A stretch of 45,592 nt of DNA from Acidimicrobiales bacterium. Its GTDB lineage: Bacteria; Actinomycetota; Acidimicrobiia; Acidimicrobiales; RAAP-2. Made by a program: the position numbers and the translations under genes. The stretch covers positions 1 through 45,592 of the forward strand of contig JADGOE010000017.1 in the NCBI GenBank assembly GCA_017883135.1, written 5' to 3'. This document shows, piece after piece, positions 26,449-34,666 of this stretch. Below the pieces are notes generated by a model that did not search any database, was not told the DNA's origin, and saw only the letters and a list, made by a program, of their open reading frames with translations. Numbering within the stretch: the stretch's first letter is position 1; each line of letters starts with the position of its first letter.

Positions 26449-28317
26449 TCAGTCCATCATGGACCGGCGCTGCCGGCGCCGGCTCCACTTGACGCCGTAC
26501 ATGGCGTCGTCGGCCCTGCTCAGCAGTTTGGACGGGTCGGTGTCGGGGTTGTCGGCGAAGACACCTCCCACCGAGGCCAGCACGGCCATCGTGCGGCCGT
26601 CGATCCGGTACGGCCGGGCCAACGCCGTCGAGATGCGCTCGGCGATGCGGAGCATCTCCTCCTCCCCGCTCTCGATGTCGCAGACCACGACGAACTCGTC
26701 TCCACCGAGCCGGGCCACGGTATCGCTCGGGCGAACGATCGCCGACAGCCGCCGGGCCACGGCGATCAGCATGTCGTCGCCGACGTCGTGGCCGAGCCCG
26801 TCGTTGATCTCCTTGAACTCGTCGAGGTCCAGGAGGAACACCGCCACCCCAGGCTTGTCCCCACCCTCGGAGTCGGGAGCCGCCGGCGGGTGCTGGGCCA
26901 GTCCGTCGATGGCCACCTGCAGCCGCTCGGCCAGCAGCGTCCGGTTGGCCAATCCGGTCAGCGGGTCGTGCATGGCCAACTCGGCCAGACGCTCCTCGTT
27001 GAGCTTCTGCTCGGTCACGTCGTGGAACGCAACGACTGCGCCCAGCATCCACCCCTCGTCGTCGACCAGCGCCTGGCCGTTGACGCTGACCTTGCGCTGG
27101 ACGCCATCACCGGAGTCGACGATGACCTGGACGTCCCGCAGCCGCTCGCCGGACATCGCCAACATCAGCGGGTTGTCCTCTGGCTCCATCGCCGATCCAT
27201 CCGGCTGGCGCAGCGCTCTGCTGGAGGGAACCCTCCCGATCGGATCGACGCCCTCGGCCAGTCCGTGCAGCCGCCGGGCCGCCGGATTGAACACGGTCAT
27301 CCGGCCCTCGGCATCACAGGCCACGATGCCTTCGTCGAGCGTGTCCAGCAGCACCTGGAGGAACTGCTCCTCGTGTCTGAGCTCGTGAGCCGCCAAGCGA
27401 GCCGCGCTGATGTCACTGAACGAGGCCACCGCGCCGACAACCTGGCCGTCGGTGCCGCGGATCACTTGTGTGTTGACCCGCACCCACATCGGGGACCGTC
27501 CCCGTCGGCGTACTTCGACCACGATCCCCACCGACCGGCGACCTTCGCGGAGACCCACCAGCAACGGGTGCTCGTCACCGTCGATGACGTCGCCATCGGC
27601 ATCGAGTAGCTCGACACCCGTCTGGTTGCCGACAGCCACCAGATCATCGAGGCGCCGGCCGACCAGCCGCACCCGGGGTGCTTCGAACATCACCTCGAAC
27701 GCCTCGTTGACACGCACGACGGTCCCACGCTCGTCGACCATCATCACGCCGTCGGCCAGCGATTCGATGATGGTGGCCTGGCGGTGGTCCACTTCGCGCA
27801 TCCGCTGCTCGAAGTGCTTGCGATCGGTGATGTCCCGGACGTTGACGACGATGCCGCCGATCGGGTCATCGAGGTGATTCGCTGCCGTCATCTCGAGGTC
27901 GATCGTCTTCCCGTCGGCCCGGACGGTCTGGACCTCGAGGGAGACCGACAGCCTGCGCCGCGCCACCAGATCGTTGAACATGGCCCGTACCGGCTCGACG
28001 CTCAGCGAGTCGAAGAGCCCGAACGCGTCCTGGCCGATGGCACTGCTGGGGTCGTAGCCGAACAGCCGTTCGGCCGAGGCGCTGACGAAGATGAACCGGC
28101 CCTCGGCGCTCATCACCGCAACCACGTCGAGCTCATGCTCGGCGACCGTGTGGAACCGGTGCTCCGCCGCCGAGCCGTTCTGGTCGGGGGAACCGAGGTC
28201 CGGCACCGGACGGGAAGGGACAGCGCGATCCTGTGCCCGGTGATCGACCACCACCGGGGGTCCGAACAGCCCGAACGCGGCGTCCCCCGGCAGCGGCCGG
28301 CTCTCGAACTTGGTCAC
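26449..28317 (-). CDS. Three-PAS diguanylate cyclase (GGDEF), no EAL domain
   Basis: 622 residues from a GTG that overlaps the acyltransferase stop (GTGA). Three PAS domains follow a short leader: one with DVVAVMSAEGRFIFVSASAE, one with VMMVDERGTVVRVNEAFEVM and one with GIVACDAEGRMTVFNPAARR. They end in VNVRDITDRK, VASFSDISAARL and VVAFHDVTEQKL. The C-terminal GGDEF domain has MHDPLTGLANRTLL, an intact active-site loop RLGGDEFVVV and an RxxD inhibition site (RPSD) five residues upstream. It should make c-di-GMP from two GTP with product inhibition. There are no membrane segments, so sensing is probably cytoplasmic. Its place inside the inositol-lipid locus is unusual. Confidence 0.92.
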   Translation of the reverse strand: MTKFESRPLPGDAAFGLFGPPVVVDHRAQDRAVPSRPVPDLGSPDQNGSAAEHRFHTVAEHELDVVAVMSAEGRFIFVSASAERLFGYDPSSAIGQDAFGLFDSLSVEPVRAMFNDLVARRRLSVSLEVQTVRADGKTIDLEMTAANHLDDPIGGIVVNVRDITDRKHFEQRMREVDHRQATIIESLADGVMMVDERGTVVRVNEAFEVMFEAPRVRLVGRRLDDLVAVGNQTGVELLDADGDVIDGDEHPLLVGLREGRRSVGIVVEVRRRGRSPMWVRVNTQVIRGTDGQVVGAVASFSDISAARLAAHELRHEEQFLQVLLDTLDEGIVACDAEGRMTVFNPAARRLHGLAEGVDPIGRVPSSRALRQPDGSAMEPEDNPLMLAMSGERLRDVQVIVDSGDGVQRKVSVNGQALVDDEGWMLGAVVAFHDVTEQKLNEERLAELAMHDPLTGLANRTLLAERLQVAIDGLAQHPPAAPDSEGGDKPGVAVFLLDLDEFKEINDGLGHDVGDDMLIAVARRLSAIVRPSDTVARLGGDEFVVVCDIESGEEEMLRIAERISTALARPYRIDGRTMAVLASVGGVFADNPDTDPSKLLSRADDAMYGVKWSRRRQRRSMMD

Positions 28318-29213
28318 TCGGCATCCTTCGGCCGGTCTGCCGGCCACAGCGGCTGGAACACGTGCCACTGCTCGGGTGCCCGCCGGATCTGCCCCTCGAA
28401 CCGCCGGGCGATCTCCTGGGTCAGCCGGGCCACATCGGCGCGCAGCGTTCCCTGGCGGGATGTGTCGATCGGCTCTTGGATCAGGGCGCGATGGTCAGGG
28501 CCGGGGCCGCTGTAGATGACGCCGGTGGTCAGCACCGCACCGGTCCTGAGAGCCAGAGTGGCCGGGCCTGCCGGCATGGTGGTGGTCTCTCCGAAGAACT
28601 CCACCTCGATACCGGTGCCCTCGATGTCGCGATCACACAACAGCCCGACCAGTGCCCCACGTCGCAAGGCGGCGCTGAGCACGCCGCCCGATGCGCCGTC
28701 GAGGGGAACGATGGTCAGCCCGATGGCAGCACGCTGCTCGACGAAGAAGTCGAAGAGCTCGGGCGGATCGAGCCGCTCGGCGACCGCAGTCATCGGCAGG
28801 TCCTGCGATGCCAGAAACGCGCCCCCATACTCCCAGCTCCCAACGTGCGGTAGTGCGATGACGACGCCCTTGCCGAGCGCCATCCCCTCGACCAGAAACG
28901 ACAGGCCTTGGACGAACGTCCGCTGCTCTATTTCGCTCGCCGGCGTACCACCGAGCCGGGCCCCTTCGACCCAGTAGCGAGCGTAGGCCCGAAACGACTG
29001 GCGCGCCCACCGCTCGATGATGGCCTCGTCGCCGGCCCCGGCATCGAGCACGCGTCTCAGATTGTTCGACACCATCGAGCGGTGCTCGTGGCGTACCCGG
29101 AACAGCACGTCACCGACGAGGTTGGCCGCTCCGAGGGCCACCGGCTCAGGCAGCGCAGCCAGGCAGCGCCCCAGGGTGGCGTACGTGCGGAAAACCACCT
29201 GCCCCTTGTTCAC
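28314..29213 (-). CDS. LPLAT acyltransferase, probable PatA-like phosphatidylinositol mannoside acyltransferase
   Basis: 299 residues from a GTG. The LpxL/HtrB-like lysophospholipid acyltransferase domain shows the catalytic H-x4-E motif at His123 and Glu128 (LPHVGSWEYG). The FVEQRAAIGLTIVPLD, LLCDRDI and VEFFG...MPAGPATLALRTGA segments are typical (LLCDRDI, MPAGPATLALRTGA). PatA transfers palmitate to the mannose of PIM1. The position between pgsA and pimA matches Rv2611c. A lauroyl/myristoyl transferase of another lipid is the alternative, but context favours PIM. Confidence 0.87.
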   Translation of the reverse strand: MNKGQVVFRTYATLGRCLAALPEPVALGAANLVGDVLFRVRHEHRSMVSNNLRRVLDAGAGDEAIIERWARQSFRAYARYWVEGARLGGTPASEIEQRTFVQGLSFLVEGMALGKGVVIALPHVGSWEYGGAFLASQDLPMTAVAERLDPPELFDFFVEQRAAIGLTIVPLDGASGGVLSAALRRGALVGLLCDRDIEGTGIEVEFFGETTTMPAGPATLALRTGAVLTTGVIYSGPGPDHRALIQEPIDTSRQGTLRADVARLTQEIARRFEGQIRRAPEQWHVFQPLWPADRPKDAE

Positions 29214-29250
29214 GTGGCTTCAGTTCGTACCGGGCGTCGGGCGAGGAGAC

Positions 29251-30027
29251 TCAGGGATGCCGTCGGCCGGCCCGCTGACGGATGCCCTGGCGGGCGTGCC
29301 GGGCGCGCCAGGTCCTTCCGGACCGGCTTGCCAATTCACCTTGCCGGCGGGCCCGCCAGCGTGCCGGCGATGCCGATGAGGTGCGTGCGCCCGTGCGGGC
29401 CGTCGTCCGTGCCCGACGGTGGCGTCGGAGGGTGGCCACCGGCACCGGAGCCTCGGCGAGCCGCCACACCTTGACGAAGCGGCCCATCGCGGTGGCCAAG
29501 GTGAGCACCAACATGAGCCAGAGCACTGGGACCAGCAACGATGCCGACAGGAATCCGATGCCCAGGAGGATCATCCGCTCGGCCCGCTCCATCAGCCCAC
29601 CCTTGGCCGAGATGCCCAGCGACTCGGCCTTGGCCCGCTGGTAGGAGACCAGGGAGGTGGCACCGAGGATGGCGAACGGCAACAGCACCAGATGCCCGGG
29701 GTGGGTCGACACCAGGTACCAGGCCACGCCGCCCAGGATCAGCGCATCGGACACTCGGTCGGTGACCGAGTCGAAGAAGGCTCCACGCGTCGACGAAGTT
29801 CCTGACGCCTTGGCCACTGGACCGTCCAGCAGGTCGTGGAGACCGGTCAGGATCAGCAGAAGGATGGCCAGGTGAAGATGCCCGGTTCCCACCGCCACAG
29901 CCGTGGCGGCAGCGGAGATCAACCCGGTGGCGGTCAGCATGTCGGCGCTCACGCCGAACCGCTGCAGCCGACGACCGATAGGGCCGGTACCCCGGTCCAC
30001 CGTGTCGCGCCAGCGCCCGTCGAACAT
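29251..30027 (-). CDS. pgsA: CDP-alcohol phosphatidyltransferase, probable phosphatidylinositol phosphate synthase
   Basis: 258 residues from the ATG preceded by GGAGG; the longer open frame lacks support. The CDP-alcohol motif is D65-x2-D68-G69-x2-A72-K73-x8-G82-x3-D86-x3-D90. The usual Arg after the Ala is Lys here. Five or six membrane helices are present and a very Arg-rich tail of about 60 residues ends the protein. The enzyme condenses CDP-diacylglycerol with inositol phosphate to make the phosphatidylinositol precursor. A phosphatidylglycerophosphate synthase is possible on sequence alone, but the locus favours the inositol enzyme. Confidence 0.87.
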   Translation of the reverse strand: MFDGRWRDTVDRGTGPIGRRLQRFGVSADMLTATGLISAAATAVAVGTGHLHLAILLLILTGLHDLLDGPVAKASGTSSTRGAFFDSVTDRVSDALILGGVAWYLVSTHPGHLVLLPFAILGATSLVSYQRAKAESLGISAKGGLMERAERMILLGIGFLSASLLVPVLWLMLVLTLATAMGRFVKVWRLAEAPVPVATLRRHRRARTTARTGARTSSASPARWRARRQGELASRSGRTWRARHARQGIRQRAGRRHP

Positions 30028-30136
30028 CGCATTCCCTCCAGAAAGCTCACTCAACTGTACCATCTGCTAGCTCGAGTGAGCGGTCCACCCGACGCCCCGA
30101 ACCCGGACACCGGCAGGGCGGGCGGGGCAGGGTGGG

Positions 30137-30676
30137 TCAGACGGGCCAGGCACGGTGCAGGCGCTGCCACGAGTCCGCCAGGGTCTCGGGGAGCACCCGC
30201 ACCCCGGCCACGGCAGTCATGAAGTTTGTGTCCCCCATCCACCGGGGCACGGCGTGGAGATGGAGGTGACGGGGGATCCCCGCCCCGGCGGCCTGGCCAA
30301 GGTTGGCACCGAGGTTGATCCCGTCGGGACCGAACGAAGCCTCGAGCGCGGCCACCCCCCGTCGGAGCCCCGACCACATCTCTGCACCCTCCTCCTCGGT
30401 CAGCTCGCCCACCGACCTGACGTGGCGTAGGGGCACCACCATCAGATGGCCGCTCGAGTACGGATACGCGTTGAGCACGGCGAGCACGTGGTCGCCGCGC
30501 CAGAGCACGCCGTTGTCGGCGGCCGGAGGCCCGCTGGCAGCGATGCGGCAGAACACGCAGTGGTCCGGGTGGTCGAGGAGGGCGGAGTCCGTGCCCCCGG
30601 CCACGGCCGGCTCCGATGAGCCCACCGCCGTCACGTACTCGCTCCGCCACCCGGCCCACAGGCGGTCGAGGCTCAC
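30137..30676 (-). CDS. HIT-family hydrolase/phosphorylase (Rv2613c-like)
   Basis: 179 residues. The histidine-triad HLHLHAVPRW has His137, His139 and His141. CVFCRIAA near residue 40 and GHLMVVPLRHV complete the domain. The mycobacterial homologue in the same position is described as a diadenosine tetraphosphate phosphorylase; the same activity is likely here. The ATG overlaps the thrS stop (ATGA). The 109 bases to pgsA show no clear promoter or terminator. Confidence 0.9.
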   Translation of the reverse strand: MSLDRLWAGWRSEYVTAVGSSEPAVAGGTDSALLDHPDHCVFCRIAASGPPAADNGVLWRGDHVLAVLNAYPYSSGHLMVVPLRHVRSVGELTEEEGAEMWSGLRRGVAALEASFGPDGINLGANLGQAAGAGIPRHLHLHAVPRWMGDTNFMTAVAGVRVLPETLADSWQRLHRAWPV

Positions 30677-32661
30677 GTCTGCAACTCGGGCGAACGGCGT
30701 TCAGCGATCTCGTGGGCAAGCTGCTCGGTGAAGGCGGTGACCTCCACCCCCCGCTCGGGCCGCTCACTCCCCCGTCGGTTGACGCCCACCGTGCCTGCGG
30801 CCAGGTCGTCGTCCCCCACGACAAGAATGTGGGGGATCTTCAGCAACTTGGCCCTCCGGATGCGCGCCCCCAGCGGTTCGTCGGCCGGATCGACCAACAC
30901 CCGGGCCCCGATCGCCGACAGGCGATCGGCCACCTTGTGCGCGTACTCCTCGTGGTCGCCCCGAACGCCGAGTACCCGGACCTGCTCGGGCGACAGCCAG
31001 GTGGGAAGGGCCCCGGCATAGTGCTCGAGCAGGATGGCGAAGAACCGTTCGACCGAGCCGAACAGGGCCCGGTGGATCATGATCGGGCGGTGCCGGGCAT
31101 TGTCGGCACCGATGTACTCGACGCCGAAGCGTTGGGGCAGCTGGAAGTCGAGCTGGATGGTGGACATCTGATGAGTTCGCCCGATGGCATCGCGCGCCTG
31201 CACGGAGATCTTCGGTCCGTAGAAGGCCCCGCCGCCCTCGTCGAGGACGAGGTCAAGACCCATGGCCAAGGCGGTCGTCCGGAGCGCCTCGGTCGCCTCC
31301 TCCCACTCAGCGGGGGTGCCCACGGCCTTCTCCTCGGGACGGGTCGACAGTTCGAGGAAGAAGTCCTCCAACCCGAAGTCGCGCAAGAGTGAGAGGACGA
31401 AGGTCAAGGTGGTGTGGAGCTCGTCGGCCATCTGCTCCCGGGTACAGAAGATGTGGGCGTCGTCCTGGGTCATGCCCCGCACCCGTGTCAACCCGTGCAC
31501 CACGCCGGACTTCTCGTAGCGGTAGACGGTGCCGAATTCGAAGAGTCGGATGGGCAGCTCCCGATACGAGCGCTGTCGGCTCTTGAAGATCAAGATGTGG
31601 AAGGGACAGTTCATCGGCTTGAGGTAGTACTGCTGGCCGCCGTCGAGCTCCATGGGCGGGAACATGCCGTCTGCGAACCAGTCGAGGTGCCCCGAGGTCT
31701 CGAACAGGTCCGCCTTGGTGATGTGAGGAGTGTTGACGAATTCGTAGCCGGCGGCCACGTGGCGCTGGCGCGAGTAGTCCTCCATCAGACGGCGGATGGT
31801 TCCGCCCCTCGGATGGAACACGGCCAGGCCCGAACCGATCTCCTCGGGGAAGGAGAACAGGTCCAGCTCGGCCCCGAGCCGGCGGTGATCGCGCCGTTCG
31901 GCCTCGGCCAGGCGGTGGAGGTGATCGGCGAGTGCCTTGTCCGAGTCCCAGGCCGTCCCATAGATGCGTTGGAGCTGTTGGCGCTTCTCGTCGCCTCGCC
32001 AGTAGGCCCCTGCCACCCGCATCAACGCGAAGTGACCGAGCCGGCCGGTGGTGGGCACATGGGGCCCCCGGCACAGGTCGGTGAAGGTCGGCGAGTTCCA
32101 GTAGGTGGACACCGATGCAGTCGAAGTGCCCCCGGCCGCCGCGTCCACCTCATCGTGTCCGGCGGCCACCGCCTCGATGATCTCGCGTTTGAACGGTTGG
32201 CCCTCGAAGAGCGCGAGACCCTCGTCGATGGTGTGCTCATGGCGAACGAAGGGCTGGTCCTCAGCCACGATCTCGCGCATGGTCGCCTCGATGCGCTCGA
32301 GGTCTCCATCGCTGAAGTGGGCACCGCCCGGCAGTTCGAAGTCGTAGTAGAAGCCGTCCTCGATGACCGGTCCGATGGCGAACCGAGCGCCCGGCCACAG
32401 CTGCAGCACGGCCTGTGCCAGCACGTGGGCCGTCGAGTGCCGCAGGACGTTCCGCCCAGCCGGCGAGTCCGCGGTGATCACCGTGACCTGCGCTCCGTCG
32501 GTCAGGCGAGCGTCCAGGTCGACCTCGGCTCCGTCCACCGTGGCAGCGACCGCGGCCTTGGCCAGCCGGGGACCGATCGACGCGGCGAACTGCAAAGCGG
32601 TGACGCCTTCGTCGAACTCCTTGGTCGAACCATCAGGTAGTCGGACGGTGACGGCTGCCAT
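30673..32661 (-). CDS. thrS: Threonyl-tRNA synthetase
   Basis: 662 residues from MAAVTVRLPDGST; the frame upstream of this is open but not family-like. A TGS domain is followed by the editing domain (RHSTAHVLAQAVL and YWNSPTFTDLCRGPHV region). The class II core has motif 2 (LFEFGTVYRYEKSG), zinc ligands including the Cys of KPMNCPFHI, and GPKISVQARDAIGR. An anticodon domain ends the protein. AAAGG lies upstream of the ATG at a suitable distance. It heads the inositol-lipid set, as in mycobacteria. No T-box leader was recognised in the 115 bases upstream. Confidence 0.96.
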   Translation of the reverse strand: MAAVTVRLPDGSTKEFDEGVTALQFAASIGPRLAKAAVAATVDGAEVDLDARLTDGAQVTVITADSPAGRNVLRHSTAHVLAQAVLQLWPGARFAIGPVIEDGFYYDFELPGGAHFSDGDLERIEATMREIVAEDQPFVRHEHTIDEGLALFEGQPFKREIIEAVAAGHDEVDAAAGGTSTASVSTYWNSPTFTDLCRGPHVPTTGRLGHFALMRVAGAYWRGDEKRQQLQRIYGTAWDSDKALADHLHRLAEAERRDHRRLGAELDLFSFPEEIGSGLAVFHPRGGTIRRLMEDYSRQRHVAAGYEFVNTPHITKADLFETSGHLDWFADGMFPPMELDGGQQYYLKPMNCPFHILIFKSRQRSYRELPIRLFEFGTVYRYEKSGVVHGLTRVRGMTQDDAHIFCTREQMADELHTTLTFVLSLLRDFGLEDFFLELSTRPEEKAVGTPAEWEEATEALRTTALAMGLDLVLDEGGGAFYGPKISVQARDAIGRTHQMSTIQLDFQLPQRFGVEYIGADNARHRPIMIHRALFGSVERFFAILLEHYAGALPTWLSPEQVRVLGVRGDHEEYAHKVADRLSAIGARVLVDPADEPLGARIRRAKLLKIPHILVVGDDDLAAGTVGVNRRGSERPERGVEVTAFTEQLAHEIAERRSPELQT

Positions 32662-32776
32662 GGGTCTGCCTTTCCATCGGATCGTGAATCGCGCTGACTC
32701 GTGCACCGCGGGCCGGTCGACCGATGACCGCCCTCGGCCAATCGAGCCTTGCCCCCGGACTACAGGACTACTAGGA

Positions 32777-33940
32777 CTACAGGGTAATGCCCAACAGAGC
32801 TGCCCCATCGACGACCGACCGTCCCGCAGCCGCCTCGGCATCGAGGGCACGCAGGGCGCCCGGCGTGTCGAGATCGTCGTCGAGGAACGACCGCACCAGC
32901 ACCAGTCCCTCCTCCTCGTGGTCGGGCTCGATGGCCGCACTCCCCGATCGAGCGGCGGCCGACCGCCACCGGTCGATGCGCCGGGCGGCACGGGGCATGT
33001 CCTCGTCCGTCCACTCCCAGTCGGGGCGGTACTGGTGGCCGAGCAGCGCCAGACGCACCGCCGCCGGTTCCCACTCCTTCAACAGATCGCCGACGAACAC
33101 GAGATTGCCGAGGGACTTGGACATCTTCGTCCCGTCGAGCCCGACCAGCCCGACGTGGAGCCAGTGCCGGACGAAGGTCGTCCCGGTCACCGATTCCGAC
33201 TGAGCGGTCTCGCACTCGTGGTGGGGGAAGATGAGGTCCCGCCCGCCGCCGTGGACGTCGACGGTCTCCCCCAGTTCGCGGAGGGCCAGAGCAGAGCACT
33301 CGATGTGCCATCCCGGACGACCGGGTCCCCAGCGAGACTCCCACGAAGGCTCATCGGGCAGCGAAGGCTGCCACAATACGAAGTCGAGGGGATGGCGCTT
33401 GTTCGGATCATCGGGATTACCCCCGTGCTCGGCGGCCAACTCGAGCATGCGCGGGCGGTCGAGATGGCTGACCTCGCCGAACCGCGGGAAGGCGGTCACG
33501 TCGAAGTAGACGGCCCCGCCGGACCGGTAGGCGACACCGGACTCGAGCACCGAGCCGATCAGGGTGAGGATCTCGGGGATGGCCGAGGTGGCTCGGGGCT
33601 CCGACCACGCGGGGATCAACCCCAGGGCCGACATGTCGGCGTCGAACCGCGAGATCTCCTCGGCGGCCAGATCGAGGTAGTGGACCCCGAGTTCGCGGGC
33701 CTTGCGCAAGATGTCGTCGTCGACGTCGGTGACATTCCTCACGCACCGGGTCTCGTGGCCGAGGTCGCGCAACCTCCTCTGGAGGATGTCGAACGTGAGA
33801 TAGACCTGGGCGTGCCCCAAGTGGGCAGAGTCGTACGGGGTGATGCCGCAGGAGTACAGGGTCACCAGTGGCCCTGGCTCGAATGGGACGATCTCGCCAC
33901 GGGCCGTGTCGTAGAGCCGGAGAGCCGGTTGCTTGCTCAT
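32777..33940 (-). CDS. mshC: Mycothiol cysteine ligase MshC (CysRS-like)
   Basis: 387 residues from MSKQPALRLYD. The HIGH region reads CGITPYDSAHLGHA, the MshC form, not the CGPTVYDxxHIGN of cysteinyl-tRNA synthetase. GWHIECSALAL and FPHHECE hold the zinc ligands with Cys31. KMSKSLGNLV is intact. The protein ends with DDDLDTPGALRALD and LLGITL, as MshC does, and lacks the C-terminal anticodon domain of CysRS. It joins cysteine to glucosaminyl-inositol in mycothiol synthesis. It starts 4 bases after npdG. A true CysRS is the less likely alternative. Confidence 0.88.
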   Translation of the reverse strand: MSKQPALRLYDTARGEIVPFEPGPLVTLYSCGITPYDSAHLGHAQVYLTFDILQRRLRDLGHETRCVRNVTDVDDDILRKARELGVHYLDLAAEEISRFDADMSALGLIPAWSEPRATSAIPEILTLIGSVLESGVAYRSGGAVYFDVTAFPRFGEVSHLDRPRMLELAAEHGGNPDDPNKRHPLDFVLWQPSLPDEPSWESRWGPGRPGWHIECSALALRELGETVDVHGGGRDLIFPHHECETAQSESVTGTTFVRHWLHVGLVGLDGTKMSKSLGNLVFVGDLLKEWEPAAVRLALLGHQYRPDWEWTDEDMPRAARRIDRWRSAAARSGSAAIEPDHEEEGLVLVRSFLDDDLDTPGALRALDAEAAAGRSVVDGAALLGITL

Positions 33941-33944
33941 CCGA

Positions 33945-34604
33945 TCAGTGAGCTCCCAATCCGGCCAGCTGCACAGCGGCATGCACCTTGTGGCGGATGT
34001 TGACCGTGATCAGCACCGCGGTGAAGGCCTCGATGGGTGTCGCCTGGGACAGGCTGCCCGCATCCACCCCGCGCAACCCTTCGACCTTGTCGGCCAGCGC
34101 CACAGTGGCTGCAGATGCATCAGGATGATCGGAGCAGACCAGTACGTCTGCGGCCATGGGGGCTGTCAACTTCTCCATCTGCGACGCTGGCAGGTGGTGG
34201 AAGGCCGCCGACACCAGCGAACCGGGCAGCGCAGCCTGCAGGGATGCCGCCACCGAGCCACGTGGGGGCACCAGGGCGAGGAACTCGCGGTCCTCCTTCA
34301 CCACGGCGTTGGCCATCGATACCACCACCTTGCCCTTCAGGGCGGGAGCCAGGGGCGTGACCGTGGCAACGACGGCATCCCACGGTGTAGCCACCACCAC
34401 CAGATCACACCGTGCGGTGTCCTCGTTCGACGCTCCGGTGATGGCCAGGCGGTGATCGGGCCAGGAGGTGATCAGGCCCTCGGTCACCACCTCGGCACGC
34501 TTGCCGTCCCTCGACCCGATGACGATCTCCTCGCCGGCGGCGGCAAGCCGGACGGCAAGGCCTCGCCCGGCAGGGCCGGTTCCACCCAGAATCCCGATGC
34601 GCAT
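33945..34604 (-). CDS. npdG: NADPH:F420 oxidoreductase (NpdG/Fno)
   Basis: 219 residues from MRIGILGGTGPAGRGLA. The N-terminal Rossmann motif GGTGPAG with SRDGKRAE shortly after is the NADP-binding pattern of this family; VVVATPWDAVV, KGKVVVSMANAV and VSAAFHHLPAS are further family segments. The enzyme moves hydride between NADPH and coenzyme F420. It implies that the organism makes F420. Divergent from the inhA-like gene and followed closely by mshC. Confidence 0.9.
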   Translation of the reverse strand: MRIGILGGTGPAGRGLAVRLAAAGEEIVIGSRDGKRAEVVTEGLITSWPDHRLAITGASNEDTARCDLVVVATPWDAVVATVTPLAPALKGKVVVSMANAVVKEDREFLALVPPRGSVAASLQAALPGSLVSAAFHHLPASQMEKLTAPMAADVLVCSDHPDASAATVALADKVEGLRGVDAGSLSQATPIEAFTAVLITVNIRHKVHAAVQLAGLGAH

Positions 34605-34666
34605 GGCCCTACCCTTGCACAATGATTCCCGACCTACGGGAGGCTCGGCAGTAACCTGACCCCCGC

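Noticed and set aside
24594-26492. A 632-codon plus-strand frame opposite the M48 and pimA genes
   Set aside because: It mirrors the two minus-strand genes and has no recognisable domain.
32662-32776. A T-box or other leader RNA before thrS
   Set aside because: No conserved T-box sequence or specifier stem could be recognised; the gap holds only a short direct repeat.
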